The notes beneath the pieces were generated by a model. The model did not search any database. It saw only the letters and a list, made by a program, of their open reading frames with translations, and had not been told where the DNA came from. Position numbers and translations under genes: made by a program. From contig NZ_CAKRDI010000039.1 of NCBI RefSeq assembly GCF_934309415.1, positions 1 through 24,642 on the forward strand: a DNA stretch of 24,642 bases, given 5' to 3'. This DNA comes from an uncultured Mediterraneibacter sp. GTDB lineage: Bacteria; Bacillota; Clostridia; Lachnospirales; Lachnospiraceae. Shown piece after piece: positions 7,740 through 16,505 of the stretch (position 1 is its first letter; each line of letters begins with the position of its first letter).

Positions 7740-8768
7740 TTATGATGCAATTTTTCTTCTTCCTGCGATCAGTTCTTTTACCTTCGGTCCTGCAAGCTGG
7801 ATCAGGATAACGATGATCAGGATAATTCCCTTGATTGCATCATTGATCAGAGAATCCATCTTCAGTGCTACGATAATTTTATCAATAATTGTATAGGACA
7901 TCGCTCCGAAGAGTACACCCAGACAGCGTCCTTTACCACCAGACATGCTGATTCCGCCAAGTACAACTGCAGCGATCGCATACATCTCATAACTCTTTCC
8001 TGTTGTCGCCGGATCGGAAGATCCATTCATGGCGATCCACAGAAAGGCTGCGATTCCCGTCATAACTCCCGCAAGAACAAATACCGCGATCTTCATAACA
8101 CTTACATTGATTCCGGTCATCTTCGCGCCCTTTTCATTACTTCCGATGGCATAGATCTTCTTTCCAAACTTTGTACTGGAAGAAACATACACAACCAGAA
8201 TTGTCATAATCAGAAGAATCAATCCCACAACCGGAAGTGTCAGGACTTTTCCGTTTCCAAACTGATACAGTACCTGATAAGAACTGTGATCGGATGCCAT
8301 ACGATATACAGAACTTCCTCCTCCACACAATTCTTTTGAAATATGCTGGCATGCATACTGTGCGATGGAACGATAGATTAGCATCGTTGCAAGAGTTACG
8401 ATAAATGCCGGCATCTCCACACCACCGACCAGAACTCCGTTGATCAGACCACAGAATGCACCAAATACAATCGCAAACAGCAGTGTCAGTAAAATGTTAT
8501 TTGTAATATTAAAGATCACAACTGCAAATCCACTGACCATAGCAAGCATGGATCCAACCGACAGGTCAATTTCTCCTGTCAGGCAGACCAGCCCCATTCC
8601 AAGTGCGATCACTCCGACAACTGCGGAATGTCTGAATATATTCATGACTCCGTTCCATGTCAGTCCGTTACTGGATGCTGCATAGACCAGAAAGATTACA
8701 AGAAATACAAATACATAACTATAACGGGACCAGATCTTTGACCCGATTGATTTTCCTTTTGTCCTCAT
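7740..8768 (-). CDS. Sugar ABC transporter permease (RbsC-like)
   Basis: This 342-residue hydrophobic protein belongs to the branched-chain/ribose permease family (BPD_transp_2), with about eight to ten membrane helices. The family hallmark GEIDLSVGSMLAM is at about 65-77, and YAIGSNEKGAKMTGINV is the cytoplasmic coupling region that contacts the ATPase. The ATG follows the TAA of the ATPase gene after one base, and AAGGAGGAG lies inside the last codons of that gene, so the two are translationally coupled. It forms the membrane channel of the importer encoded at 7740-11543, probably as a homodimer. The sugar cannot be read from sequence. Confidence 0.93.
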   Translation of the reverse strand: MRTKGKSIGSKIWSRYSYVFVFLVIFLVYAASSNGLTWNGVMNIFRHSAVVGVIALGMGLVCLTGEIDLSVGSMLAMVSGFAVVIFNITNNILLTLLFAIVFGAFCGLINGVLVGGVEMPAFIVTLATMLIYRSIAQYACQHISKELCGGGSSVYRMASDHSSYQVLYQFGNGKVLTLPVVGLILLIMTILVVYVSSSTKFGKKIYAIGSNEKGAKMTGINVSVMKIAVFVLAGVMTGIAAFLWIAMNGSSDPATTGKSYEMYAIAAVVLGGISMSGGKGRCLGVLFGAMSYTIIDKIIVALKMDSLINDAIKGIILIIVILIQLAGPKVKELIAGRRKIAS

Positions 8769-8769
8769 C

Positions 8770-10269
8770 TTACTTCTCCTCCTTTATGTTCACAGCATTG
8801 GTAGAATACATCATCACCGTTGCCTCATCGATCTCTTCATGTTTCAGGATTTTCACCAGTTCTCCGTCATAGAAAATCGCACATTTATCTGCTACTTTCT
8901 GTAATTCCGGGATCTCCAGTGTATTGATCAGAATGGTCTTTCCTGATTCAGCCAGTCGGAGAATCAATTTATAGATCTCTGCCTTTGCTCCCACATCAAT
9001 TCCCTGTGTCGGATTATCCAGAAGCAAAATCTCCGCATCTGTATTCAGCCATCTTGCCAGGAATACTTTCTGCTGGTTTCCGCCACTTAATGAAGTGACC
9101 GGATCCGCACTGTTCTGCGCTTTTATATTCAGAAGTTCTTTGTATTTTGCAAACCGATCTTCCTCATTTTTCTTCACGATGTGGAATTTCCCTGCTGAAA
9201 GTGTATGCTCTGCCAGGTACATGTTTTCCAGAAGGCTCATGTCTGCGATCACCGAATTCTCTTTTCGGTTTGCTGGAAGCATGGCAATTCTGTGCTTCAT
9301 TGCCTTATGTATGGAGTGAAGCGGAACATTCTCTCCGTTCGTCTCAACCTTTCCTCCGTCCGCTCTGACTGCTCCAAAGATTCCCTGCAGCACTTCACTG
9401 CTTCCTGAACCCTGCAGGCCGGTCAGGCCAATGATCTCACCCTTTTTCACTTCCAGATTCACATGGGCAAATCCCTGTCCTGTAAAATCGGTCAGTTTCA
9501 GAACTGTTTCTTTACATTCTCTTGGTTGATAACTGTCTTCCTCACGGTAGCCGCCGCCAACCATCATCTTTGTGATCTCTTCCGGATTGGTGTCTTTGAT
9601 AAATCCGTCTCCGATAAATTCTCCGTTCATCAGAACTGTATAACGGTCTGCAATCTCAAAGATTTCCGGCATCTTATGTGAAATAAAGATAAAGGAAGTT
9701 CCCTTTTCTTTTAATTTTCTCACGATTCGGAATAAATGCTCGATTTCCTGATTATTCAGTGAAGTGGTCGGCTCGTCCAAAATCAGAAGTTTTGCCTGGA
9801 AAAACAGTGCTTTTGATATCTCCAGCAGCTGTTTCTGACTTGCTGAAAGATCTTCCGCCTTCGCTTCCGGATCAATGTCTACCTCCAGCTCCTGAAATAA
9901 CTGAGCCGCTTCCTTTTTCATCCTCTTCTTATCTAATTTTCCAAATTTGTTCGTATATTCTTTTCCGAGAAATATATTTTCATATACCAGCAGATCATTA
10001 AACAGATTCAATTCCTGATGAACAAATGCAATTCCAAGCTGTTCCGACTGTTTTACTGTAAGATTTCCAACCTGCTGTCCGTCAAATGTAATCTGACCTG
10101 CATCTCTTCTGTATACTCCGGTCAGCACATTCATTAGTGTGGATTTTCCCGCTCCGTTTTCTCCGAGTAGCGCATGCACTTCCCCGGCTTCCACAGAAAG
10201 ACGGACATTTTTCAAAACCGGAACCTCATTGAATGCCTTGCATATTCCATTCATTTCCAATCGTTTCAT
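8770..10269 (-). CDS. Sugar ABC transporter ATP-binding protein (RbsA/MglA-like)
   Basis: This 499-residue protein fuses two ABC domains, as in ribose and galactose importers. Domain 1 is complete: Walker A GENGAGKST (36-44), signature LSASQ (141-145), Walker B LLILDEPT (161-168) and H-loop His198. Domain 2 is degenerate: GLQGSGSS (284-291) lacks the Walker A lysine, and Walker B reads ILLLDNPTQG with Asn419 where the catalytic glutamate usually stands; its signature LSGGNQQK (394-401) is intact. Loss of Walker A in domain 2 is common in this family, but the D-N change is less so. AGGAGG precedes the ATG. It energises the permease encoded next. Confidence 0.94.
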   Translation of the reverse strand: MKRLEMNGICKAFNEVPVLKNVRLSVEAGEVHALLGENGAGKSTLMNVLTGVYRRDAGQITFDGQQVGNLTVKQSEQLGIAFVHQELNLFNDLLVYENIFLGKEYTNKFGKLDKKRMKKEAAQLFQELEVDIDPEAKAEDLSASQKQLLEISKALFFQAKLLILDEPTTSLNNQEIEHLFRIVRKLKEKGTSFIFISHKMPEIFEIADRYTVLMNGEFIGDGFIKDTNPEEITKMMVGGGYREEDSYQPRECKETVLKLTDFTGQGFAHVNLEVKKGEIIGLTGLQGSGSSEVLQGIFGAVRADGGKVETNGENVPLHSIHKAMKHRIAMLPANRKENSVIADMSLLENMYLAEHTLSAGKFHIVKKNEEDRFAKYKELLNIKAQNSADPVTSLSGGNQQKVFLARWLNTDAEILLLDNPTQGIDVGAKAEIYKLILRLAESGKTILINTLEIPELQKVADKCAIFYDGELVKILKHEEIDEATVMMYSTNAVNIKEEK

Positions 10270-10378
10270 GGATCTCTCCTCCTCATCCCCATACTTTCTT
10301 TTTATTTTACTGACAGATCAATTTCTGTAAAACAATTTATCTCTTATTCAGAAACTCATATCTCAATAAAATGATATA

Positions 10379-10410
10379 TTCAGAGCGGAACACAAAGATT
10401 CCGCTCTGAA
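10379..10410 (-). promoter_or_regulatory. Perfect stem-loop between binding protein and ATPase genes
   Basis: Arms TTCAGAGCGGAA (10379-10390) and TTCCGCTCTGAA (10399-10410) pair perfectly over 12 bases around an 8-base loop. On the minus strand only a broken T-tract follows. Such hairpins after binding-protein genes usually protect the 3' end of that message and partly stop transcription, giving excess binding protein over ATPase and permease. Confidence 0.8.
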
Positions 10411-10448
10411 CATTGACTTAAATTACAGATTTACTTTTTATTCACTGC

Positions 10449-11543
10449 TTAGAATGAAGGATAATCAGCTACATTATCAGATGTAACATCTTCACACTCG
10501 ATGACGTGATCCTGCTCTACATCTTTTCCATCAAGATAATCAACCATATCCTGAATTGCTGTCTGGATCATGGATGGGCTGTATGTTACAGACATGATTC
10601 CACCAAGTTTCTCAGAGATATCCTGATAGCTGTTTCCACGAAGAACTTCGTAAAGTTCATCCAGTCCGCCACATCCTGTGATAACCGGCTGGTTTGCATA
10701 AAAAGCTTCTTTTGTAGAATCACTGATTCCGCCACCGTTAAGTGCTTCAAGGATTCCCATTGTCAGCTCATCATCCTGTGCATAGATCCATTTGATATCT
10801 GCGTTGGATGCATCTCCCATCAGAGACTCGAAAGAAGATTTTGTATCAGAACGGCTCCAGTTCATAGCTCCTGAATATGTAATTGCTTTCAGATCATCCT
10901 CTGTCCATTTTGCATCATCTGCGATTGTAGATCCGCCGAACTCAAGTGCTCCTGTCAGGTAATCTGTGAATCCGCTGTCACGAAGTGTTGTTACAGAAGA
11001 TGTATCTCCTTCGTAAACATATACTTTATCGCCCGGTTTCATTCCCTGCTCTACAAAGTAAGCTGCGGCACCGGCTCCAATTCCCTGGTTGTCACCTTTT
11101 ACATTTGATACAGCGCTTGGAGCTACTGCATCGATGATACGGTCAAACTCTACAAATGGGATCTCTGCATCAACAAGCTGCTGGATCGCAGACTGTACTG
11201 TATCATCCATTGGCTGGATTACAACTGCAATGTCATCTTTTCCTTCTGCAACGATATCTTCTACTTTTGTGATCTGCTCTGCTGCATCAGAAGAAGTGAT
11301 TACTTCTGCTGTGTAATTTCCATCGTTATTGATCTCTTCCACTTTCTCTTTTGCGAATGTTGCTACAGATCCTGTCCATCCATGGTCCTCTGCTGCTGTC
11401 AGCACGTAAATGTGTTTTGTGCCTGCGTCTGCATTTGCTGCTGCATCTGCATCATCACTTTTTCCTGAATCACTGCTTCCGCATGCTGCAAGACTGAGTG
11501 TCATTGTTGCTGCAAGAAATGCTGCTAAAATCTTTTTCTTCAT
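10449..11543 (-). CDS. Sugar ABC transporter substrate-binding lipoprotein
   Basis: This 364-residue type-I periplasmic binding protein (ribose-like) captures sugar outside the membrane and delivers it to the permease. It starts with a lipoprotein signal peptide: KKK, a hydrophobic stretch and lipobox LAAC with the lipidated Cys21, then a Ser/Asp/Ala-rich linker to about residue 42. The binding domain begins at KHIYVLTAAEDHGWTGS and includes the hinge-type segment PFVEFDR. It is the first gene of the ABC operon. AGGGAG precedes the ATG, and a terminator of the previous operon lies just upstream, so transcription probably starts in 11544-11673. The ligand is unknown; the context suggests a glycoside or a derived sugar. 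Confidence 0.93.
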   Translation of the reverse strand: MKKKILAAFLAATMTLSLAACGSSDSGKSDDADAAANADAGTKHIYVLTAAEDHGWTGSVATFAKEKVEEINNDGNYTAEVITSSDAAEQITKVEDIVAEGKDDIAVVIQPMDDTVQSAIQQLVDAEIPFVEFDRIIDAVAPSAVSNVKGDNQGIGAGAAAYFVEQGMKPGDKVYVYEGDTSSVTTLRDSGFTDYLTGALEFGGSTIADDAKWTEDDLKAITYSGAMNWSRSDTKSSFESLMGDASNADIKWIYAQDDELTMGILEALNGGGISDSTKEAFYANQPVITGCGGLDELYEVLRGNSYQDISEKLGGIMSVTYSPSMIQTAIQDMVDYLDGKDVEQDHVIECEDVTSDNVADYPSF

Positions 11544-11581
11544 AATAGTTTCTCCCTTCGTTTTTCGTTTTCTTTATTGTA

Positions 11582-11587
11582 ATTATA
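11582..11587 (-). promoter_or_regulatory. Possible -10 element of the ABC operon
   Basis: TATAAT on the minus strand lies about 38 bases upstream of the binding-protein start and downstream of the preceding terminator. The -35 region is a T-run without consensus, so an activator may be needed. Weakly supported. Confidence 0.4.
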
Positions 11588-11673
11588 TTTTACTTCGTTT
11601 CCCTAAAAAAAACTTTTCATTATCTGACCAGTTTTATGTCATTATTCATCTTTTTTCCAATATAAGAAAACAG

Positions 11674-11706
11674 CAGGACAAAATATGTACCCTGTTTTTT
11701 GTCCTG
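11674..11706 (-). terminator. Intrinsic terminator of the isomerase-symporter-oxidoreductase operon
   Basis: Perfect 10-base arms CAGGACAAAA (11674-11683) and TTTTGTCCTG (11697-11706) enclose a 13-base loop, about ten bases past the stop codon of the 306-residue TIM-barrel gene. On the minus strand CTGTTTTCTT follows. It separates this operon from the ABC operon. Confidence 0.8.
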
Positions 11707-11714
11707 TTGGTTTT

Positions 11715-12635
11715 TTAAATCACAAACTGACGCATATATCTCTTACTCAGTCTCAGGGAATCTAAAACTTTCTCCTTAGTTCCTTCAAATGCTTTATCTT
11801 CCACTTCAATGCAGGTATACCCATCATATCCGATATCCGTCAGGGCACTTACATATCTGCCCCAGTCTACATCTCCCAGTCCCGGAAGCTTCGGTGACAT
11901 GAAATCCAATGGATACGCCATAATTCCCACCTGATTCAGCTTATCTTCATATACCTTGATATCTTTATAATGCACATGGAAAATCTTATCTTTAAATTCA
12001 TAGATTGGTTTAATATAATCGATCATCTGCCATACGAAATGGGATGGATCATAGTTGATTCCAAGATTCTCTGACGACAGAATCTCAAATACCTTTTTCC
12101 ATATTGCAGGCGTTGTCATCAGATTCTGTCCTCCCGGCCACTGGTCAGGACCAAATAACATTGGACAGTTCTCAATCGCGATCTTTACACCTTCTTTTTC
12201 TGCCAGTTCAATGATCGGCGGCCACACTTCTTTTACCAGATCCAGGTTTTCTTCTACTGTCTTTGTCTGATCTCTGCCAATAAATGTCGTAACCATTCCA
12301 ACGCCTAATTTGCTGCTTGCTTTGATCAGATTCATCAGATGTGTCACAGCTGATGCTCTTTTCTCCAGATCTGCATCCATCGTATTCGGATAATAAGCCA
12401 GAGAGGAAATCTGAACCTGTTTCTGTCTGGCATAATCCAGGATGGAAGCGGCATATGCATCATCTTCCAACACTCGTTCCGCATCAATATGGGATACTCC
12501 TGCATATCTGCGTTCTGCTTTTCCCTGTGGCCAGCAGGCCACCTCGACACATTCAAAGCCAAGCTCACCTGCTGTATCCATCATTTCTTCATAAGTACTC
12601 TGATCTAAAATTGCTGATACGAATCCTAATTTCAT
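11715..12635 (-). CDS. Sugar phosphate isomerase/epimerase family TIM barrel (PF01261)
   Basis: This 306-residue protein has the xylose-isomerase-like TIM barrel. A metal site is visible as Glu155 (AIENCPM), Asp196 (INYDPSHF, with His199), His220/222 (FHVHYKD) and Glu277/279 (CIEVED), the order expected for divalent-metal isomerases, epimerases and keto-sugar lyases or hydratases of this family. No phosphate-binding motif is evident, so the family name may mislead. It lies 36 bases after a Gfo/Idh/MocA oxidoreductase, a pairing typical of pathways that oxidise a sugar and then isomerise or hydrate the keto product. AAAGGAG precedes the ATG. Last gene of its operon, before a clear terminator. 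Likely role: handling the keto-sugar after glycoside cleavage (inference). Confidence 0.88.
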   Translation of the reverse strand: MKLGFVSAILDQSTYEEMMDTAGELGFECVEVACWPQGKAERRYAGVSHIDAERVLEDDAYAASILDYARQKQVQISSLAYYPNTMDADLEKRASAVTHLMNLIKASSKLGVGMVTTFIGRDQTKTVEENLDLVKEVWPPIIELAEKEGVKIAIENCPMLFGPDQWPGGQNLMTTPAIWKKVFEILSSENLGINYDPSHFVWQMIDYIKPIYEFKDKIFHVHYKDIKVYEDKLNQVGIMAYPLDFMSPKLPGLGDVDWGRYVSALTDIGYDGYTCIEVEDKAFEGTKEKVLDSLRLSKRYMRQFVI

Positions 12636-12671
12636 TTCTTACATTCTCCTTTTTAGAGTGGCAGATCTTTT

Positions 12672-13778
12672 CTAGAATACGATCTGTTTACCGGATTCTG
12701 CTGATTTATAGATAGCATCCAGAATCTTTGTAACGATAAACGCCTGCTCCGGTTTCACAACCAATTCTCCTTTTCCTTCAATTGCATCCAGCCATGTCTT
12801 ACACTCCAGATCTTTTGGCTCTGTGCTGTCTCCGTCAAAGAAATCAACCCCTCCGGCACTTGTATCAACGTCGATTTTCACCTGTTTTCCACCCATGATC
12901 TTGTTCAAGTATAATTTCAGATTGTTACTTCCGCCAACACCTGTCAGTTCAGCACCTGCTTCTGTTCCGCAAAGATAAGTAGAAGCACATCTTTCCTCTG
13001 TAGAGTTCAGAATCCATGTAGCATCCAGTGTGATCAAAGAACCATCTTTCATTGTGATAAATCCAAAGGCAGCATCTTCCACTTCATATGTATCCGGATC
13101 CCATGTTCCAAGGAAATTGCCCTGGTTTTTCGGCTGTAATGTCTTGCCAAGTTTGTCAAATGTCACACCTGTTACACTTGCCGGCTCATAATTGTCCATC
13201 AGCCATAATGTAAGATCCAGTGAATGTGTTCCGATATCGATCAGTGGACCTCCGCCCTGCTGTGATTTATCTGTAAATACGCCCCATGTAGGAACTCCTC
13301 TTCTTCTGAGTGCATGAGCCTGAGCATAATAGATTTCGCCCATCTCTCCGTCATTGCACATACGTTTCATTGTCTGGCTGTCTGCACGGAATCTGTTCTG
13401 ATAACCGATCGTAAACATTTTTCCGCTCTTTTTCCATGCCTCCATCATCTTCTCAGCATCTTCTACAGAAGCTGCCATCGGTTTCTCACACAGTACATGT
13501 TTTCCTGCCTCAAATGCAGCCACACTGATCGGGCAATGTGCCACATTCGGTGTCAGTACATAGACGATTTCAATGGATTCATCTTTGAGTAATTCATGAT
13601 AATCTTCATATACTTTTGCTCCCGGTGCACCAAATTCTTTCGCTGCATTCTCTGCTCTCTCACGGATCAGATCGCAGAAAGCTACCAGCTCTACTCTGTC
13701 TGCAGCATTTTTCAATGCCGGGAAATGTTTCTGATGTGCAATACCGCCGCAACCTACAATGCCAATTCTGTGTTTCAT
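12672..13778 (-). CDS. Gfo/Idh/MocA family oxidoreductase, candidate glycoside 3-dehydrogenase
   Basis: This 368-residue NAD(P)-dependent dehydrogenase has an N-terminal Rossmann fold (GIVGCGGIAH, about 6-15), the catalytic-lysine motif CEKPMA (Lys99) and the second catalytic motif GGGPLIDIGTH with Asp181 and His185. Length is normal. The segment HALRRRGVPTWGVFTDKSQ resembles, from memory, oxidoreductases of C-glycoside loci such as DgpA, which oxidises the sugar 3-OH before deglycosylation. Its neighbours (GPH symporter before, TIM barrel after) and the deglycosidase-like pairs 5 kb away support a 3-oxidation role. AAAAGGAG precedes the ATG. The exact substrate cannot be read from sequence; a simple sugar or inositol dehydrogenase is the alternative. 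Confidence 0.88.
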   Translation of the reverse strand: MKHRIGIVGCGGIAHQKHFPALKNAADRVELVAFCDLIRERAENAAKEFGAPGAKVYEDYHELLKDESIEIVYVLTPNVAHCPISVAAFEAGKHVLCEKPMAASVEDAEKMMEAWKKSGKMFTIGYQNRFRADSQTMKRMCNDGEMGEIYYAQAHALRRRGVPTWGVFTDKSQQGGGPLIDIGTHSLDLTLWLMDNYEPASVTGVTFDKLGKTLQPKNQGNFLGTWDPDTYEVEDAAFGFITMKDGSLITLDATWILNSTEERCASTYLCGTEAGAELTGVGGSNNLKLYLNKIMGGKQVKIDVDTSAGGVDFFDGDSTEPKDLECKTWLDAIEGKGELVVKPEQAFIVTKILDAIYKSAESGKQIVF

Positions 13779-13997
13779 AATTTTGATCTCCTTTTCTACT
13801 ATAACTGATTAATTGTATTTTTTGTTTCCTGTTTTTACTTTGTTTTACTAAAATCTTTTCAGCCAGACTCTGCTGCCTGCCAAGTCCAAAGCTATACCTT
13901 CATACTGTTCACCACTTTCCAGAGCATGTCTGAAAACTGCTTTCTGCAAAGTCTCTGACGAAGTGGGACATATAGATTACAAAAGTGATTCCTAAAA

Positions 13998-14013
13998 TGC
14001 TCTCTATAGAGCA
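13998..14013 (-). terminator. Short hairpin after the symporter gene, possible attenuator
   Basis: Arms TGCTCT and AGAGCA close a four-base loop and are followed on the minus strand by TTTTAGG. It sits just after the stop of the GPH symporter and about 220 bases before the oxidoreductase start. With only six base pairs it may be a partial terminator within the operon. The remaining gap contains the repeat-like segment 13915-13985 and no gene. Confidence 0.4.
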
Positions 14014-14020
14014 GATTCAC

Positions 14021-15388
14021 TTACTCCTGTGCGTGTTTCTTCTCCAGGCGCTGTTTGATTTCTTCGTTTTTCTCTTTATTTAACGGATATAACAGAACCG
14101 GAATAATTCCAAGCAGTAAAAATGCAACCGGCAGATAATTTACTGCGAAATTAATTCTTGCAAGTGTTTCAGCACTCTGTTCTGCATTTGCAACATAACT
14201 TGATCCAAGTGCAAGCAGACCGATGGATGGTCCAAGTGCAGGTCCTAATTTTGTTGCAAGGCTGACAAATGAATATGCAATACCATCACATCTTGTTCCA
14301 AATTTATCTTCTGCGTAATCGATACATTCCGGAACACTTCCCATAAGGATTGGAGATACGAATTTCGCAGCTCCCCACATTCCCTGGAAGATAACGATCA
14401 GCACAATGTTCTTTGGATCTGTAATACCAAGTAAAATGGTTGCAACTGACATTCCGATATAACTGATCAGAAGCATTTTCTTCTTTCCAACTTTTTCAAT
14501 ACTTCCTTTTGTAAGGAACATAACCAGAATCGAGCACACTGACGGTACTGTCATCAGAATGGTTGCAAGATCCAGACGTTTTACTACATAGGTAATGTAA
14601 TATACAAGCAGTCCTGAATGGATACTTAAGCCGATGCAATAACTCATCAGCATCAAGAACACGCAGATCAGCGGTTTGTTTCCAACAATTGTCTTTACAC
14701 TCATCTTAAGCGGGATCTTTTTCTCTTCTTTACCTGCTGCGATTACTTCTTTACTGTTTTTGAAAACCAGCATAAAGAATACAAGTGTGATGATGGCAAA
14801 TACAAAGGATGTGTAGAAATATCCTCTAGATGTTGCAACTGTTGCGCCTTTTTGTGCCTTTGCACTGAAGAACAGAATCAGCGGCATACTTACTGCATTT
14901 AATACAAGCTGTCCTACATTTGCTCCGATCATTCTCCAGAAATTCAATTCGATTCGGTCTTCTGAATCTGTCGTCATAACAGAGCTAAGTGAGCCATAGC
15001 TTAAGTTTACGGCTGTATACAACATTCCAAGTCCGATATAAGTAACCGTTGCCCATATTACTCTTGCCGTTCCATCTCCAAATGGTGCTGAGAATGTCAG
15101 CACACAGAATAATGCCATAATTGGTGTTCCAAATAAAATATATGGTCTGAATCTTCCATATTTCGTACGAGTTCTCTCTGCAATCGTTCCAAACATCGGA
15201 TCATTGATCGCATCCCAGATTCTCGCCCCAAACATGATCGCACTTACGATCGCAGGTGCAAGTCCTACAATATCCGTATAAAAAATCGTTAAATAACTTC
15301 CTGTAAATGTCCAGATAAACTGACTTCCAAAGTCACCCAAACCGTAGATCATCTTCTGTATCTTCGACATTTTCTTCGTTGTTCCCAT
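14021..15388 (-). CDS. GPH-family sugar:cation symporter (MFS)
   Basis: This protein (455 residues from the chosen start) has about twelve membrane helices and belongs to the glycoside-pentoside-hexuronide:cation symporter family. ARIWDAINDPMFG and ERTRTKYGRFRPYI are the family signatures between helices 2 and 3; the conserved Asp residues there bind cation and sugar. An upstream ATG at 15433 is in frame but lacks a good ribosome binding site, whereas AAGGGAG lies six bases before the ATG at 15388. That choice also gives exactly the length of its paralogue at 21578-22945. It is flanked by a TIM barrel and an oxidoreductase gene. Likely substrate: an intact glycoside (inference). Confidence 0.92.
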   Translation of the reverse strand: MGTTKKMSKIQKMIYGLGDFGSQFIWTFTGSYLTIFYTDIVGLAPAIVSAIMFGARIWDAINDPMFGTIAERTRTKYGRFRPYILFGTPIMALFCVLTFSAPFGDGTARVIWATVTYIGLGMLYTAVNLSYGSLSSVMTTDSEDRIELNFWRMIGANVGQLVLNAVSMPLILFFSAKAQKGATVATSRGYFYTSFVFAIITLVFFMLVFKNSKEVIAAGKEEKKIPLKMSVKTIVGNKPLICVFLMLMSYCIGLSIHSGLLVYYITYVVKRLDLATILMTVPSVCSILVMFLTKGSIEKVGKKKMLLISYIGMSVATILLGITDPKNIVLIVIFQGMWGAAKFVSPILMGSVPECIDYAEDKFGTRCDGIAYSFVSLATKLGPALGPSIGLLALGSSYVANAEQSAETLARINFAVNYLPVAFLLLGIIPVLLYPLNKEKNEEIKQRLEKKHAQE

Positions 15389-15493
15389 TTCCGTCTCCCT
15401 TCCACACAGAGGTCCTCTTCCGTTGTTGTTCATCCCGCATCAGTCAATCTACTAACTGTATTTTCATTTCACACAGTAAGTATTGTCAGACAT

Positions 15494-16357
15494 TTAATCC
15501 CAACTGATTCCATCGTATTTTTTGAAACTGTCCATACTCATCACAACGCTCTCTAACTGATCCCGTTTTGTAAAATCCTGTTCAAGAATAATGTATTCTA
15601 CACTTCCGATTTCATTTGCGGCGTTGATGATGTTCTGTATATCCATCGTACCACATCCTACTTCGGTAAATCCATCATGAGAATAGCTTGCCTTGAATTT
15701 CTCGCTGGAAGTAAGATCCATATCGTATCCCCATTTTTCAAACAGGTTTGCCGGTTCCCCTTCTACCGGCTGGTAATCTTTCTGGTGTAATAATTTGATC
15801 CTGTCACCAAAATGATGAATCGCATCAACCGGATCAACTCCACCTCGCATGGTCCAGAATGTATCGATCTCAAGTCCGACTGCCTCCGGATCTGTCAGCT
15901 CTACAATGTAATCCATCACTGTCTTTCCATCAAATTTCTGGAACTCCTGGTAATGATTATGGTAAAGAAGCATCAGCCCCTCTTCCTTGCATTTCTTTCC
16001 AAAACGATTCAGTATCTCACATAATTCCAGGACATCTTCTTTGGATTTGTAATAACGAACCGGAAATACAAGATATTTGTTTCCGATTGCTTTGTTATAT
16101 GCAATGATCCCATCTATGTTTTCATCTGTAAACGGGAAAATGTGATTGCTCACTACCCTTGATCCAGATTCTTCTAATATTTTGTTCAGTTCTTCTGCTG
16201 AAACTCTAAATCCAACCCCGTCATCTTCCAGTGCATGATGATTTGCAGGTTCGATGTATTTGTATCCCAGGTCTGCTACTTTTTTAATTGTCGCTTTTGG
16301 ATCTTCCTGCATCATATCCCTCACAGAAAATAATTGAATTCCAACTTTCAAAGCCAT
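15494..16357 (-). CDS. Sugar phosphate isomerase/epimerase family TIM barrel
   Basis: This 287-residue PF01261 TIM barrel carries the YHNHYQEF motif (His133, His135), Asp165 (LEIDTFW), HQKDY (His191, Lys193) and a final Glu259 (ILEQDF). These are the positions that hold the metal and substrate in this family. The YHNH subgroup is common in loci with Gfo/Idh/MocA dehydrogenases, where members act on keto-sugars. It is the first gene of the operon 11715-16357, divergent from the AraC regulator, with GGAGGAG eight bases before its ATG. It is distinct in motif pattern from the two alpha-like proteins further right. Possible roles are isomerisation, epimerisation or hydration of a 3-keto sugar; sequence alone does not decide. 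Confidence 0.87.
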   Translation of the reverse strand: MALKVGIQLFSVRDMMQEDPKATIKKVADLGYKYIEPANHHALEDDGVGFRVSAEELNKILEESGSRVVSNHIFPFTDENIDGIIAYNKAIGNKYLVFPVRYYKSKEDVLELCEILNRFGKKCKEEGLMLLYHNHYQEFQKFDGKTVMDYIVELTDPEAVGLEIDTFWTMRGGVDPVDAIHHFGDRIKLLHQKDYQPVEGEPANLFEKWGYDMDLTSSEKFKASYSHDGFTEVGCGTMDIQNIINAANEIGSVEYIILEQDFTKRDQLESVVMSMDSFKKYDGISWD

Positions 16358-16384
16358 TCTTGTTCTCCTCCGTTTCTTGTTTTC

Positions 16385-16439
16385 TTATTACGTAATAACT
16401 GATTATTATTATATATTTTTCCACTGTTATTTCTACGTA
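16385..16439. promoter_or_regulatory. Palindromic sites in the divergent regulatory region
   Basis: A perfect 14-base palindrome TTATTACGTAATAA (16385-16398) and a related TACGTATTATA element (from 16434) have centres about 45 bases apart. They lie between the isomerase gene and the divergent AraC gene. They are candidate binding sites for that regulator. The minus strand also has TATAAT-like boxes here (16439-16444), but no clear -35. Confidence 0.4.
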
Positions 16440-16476
16440 TTATATAACCCACTATTACATATATCTTGATATTTCA

Positions 16477-16505
16477 TTGATTTTAATTTAATAGAGCGTC
16501 ATAAT
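16477..16505 (+). promoter_or_regulatory. Probable promoter of the AraC regulator gene
   Basis: TTGATT (16477-16482) and CATAAT (16500-16505) are separated by 17 bases, about 28 bases upstream of the AraC start codon, which is preceded by AAGGAGGG. This is a reasonable sigma-A promoter with a short leader. Confidence 0.55.

Noticed and set aside
13861..13990. Short minus-strand open frame between symporter and oxidoreductase as a gene remnant
   Set aside because: All three minus frames are open for similar short lengths with no start signal; the segment is better explained as the repeat-like element.
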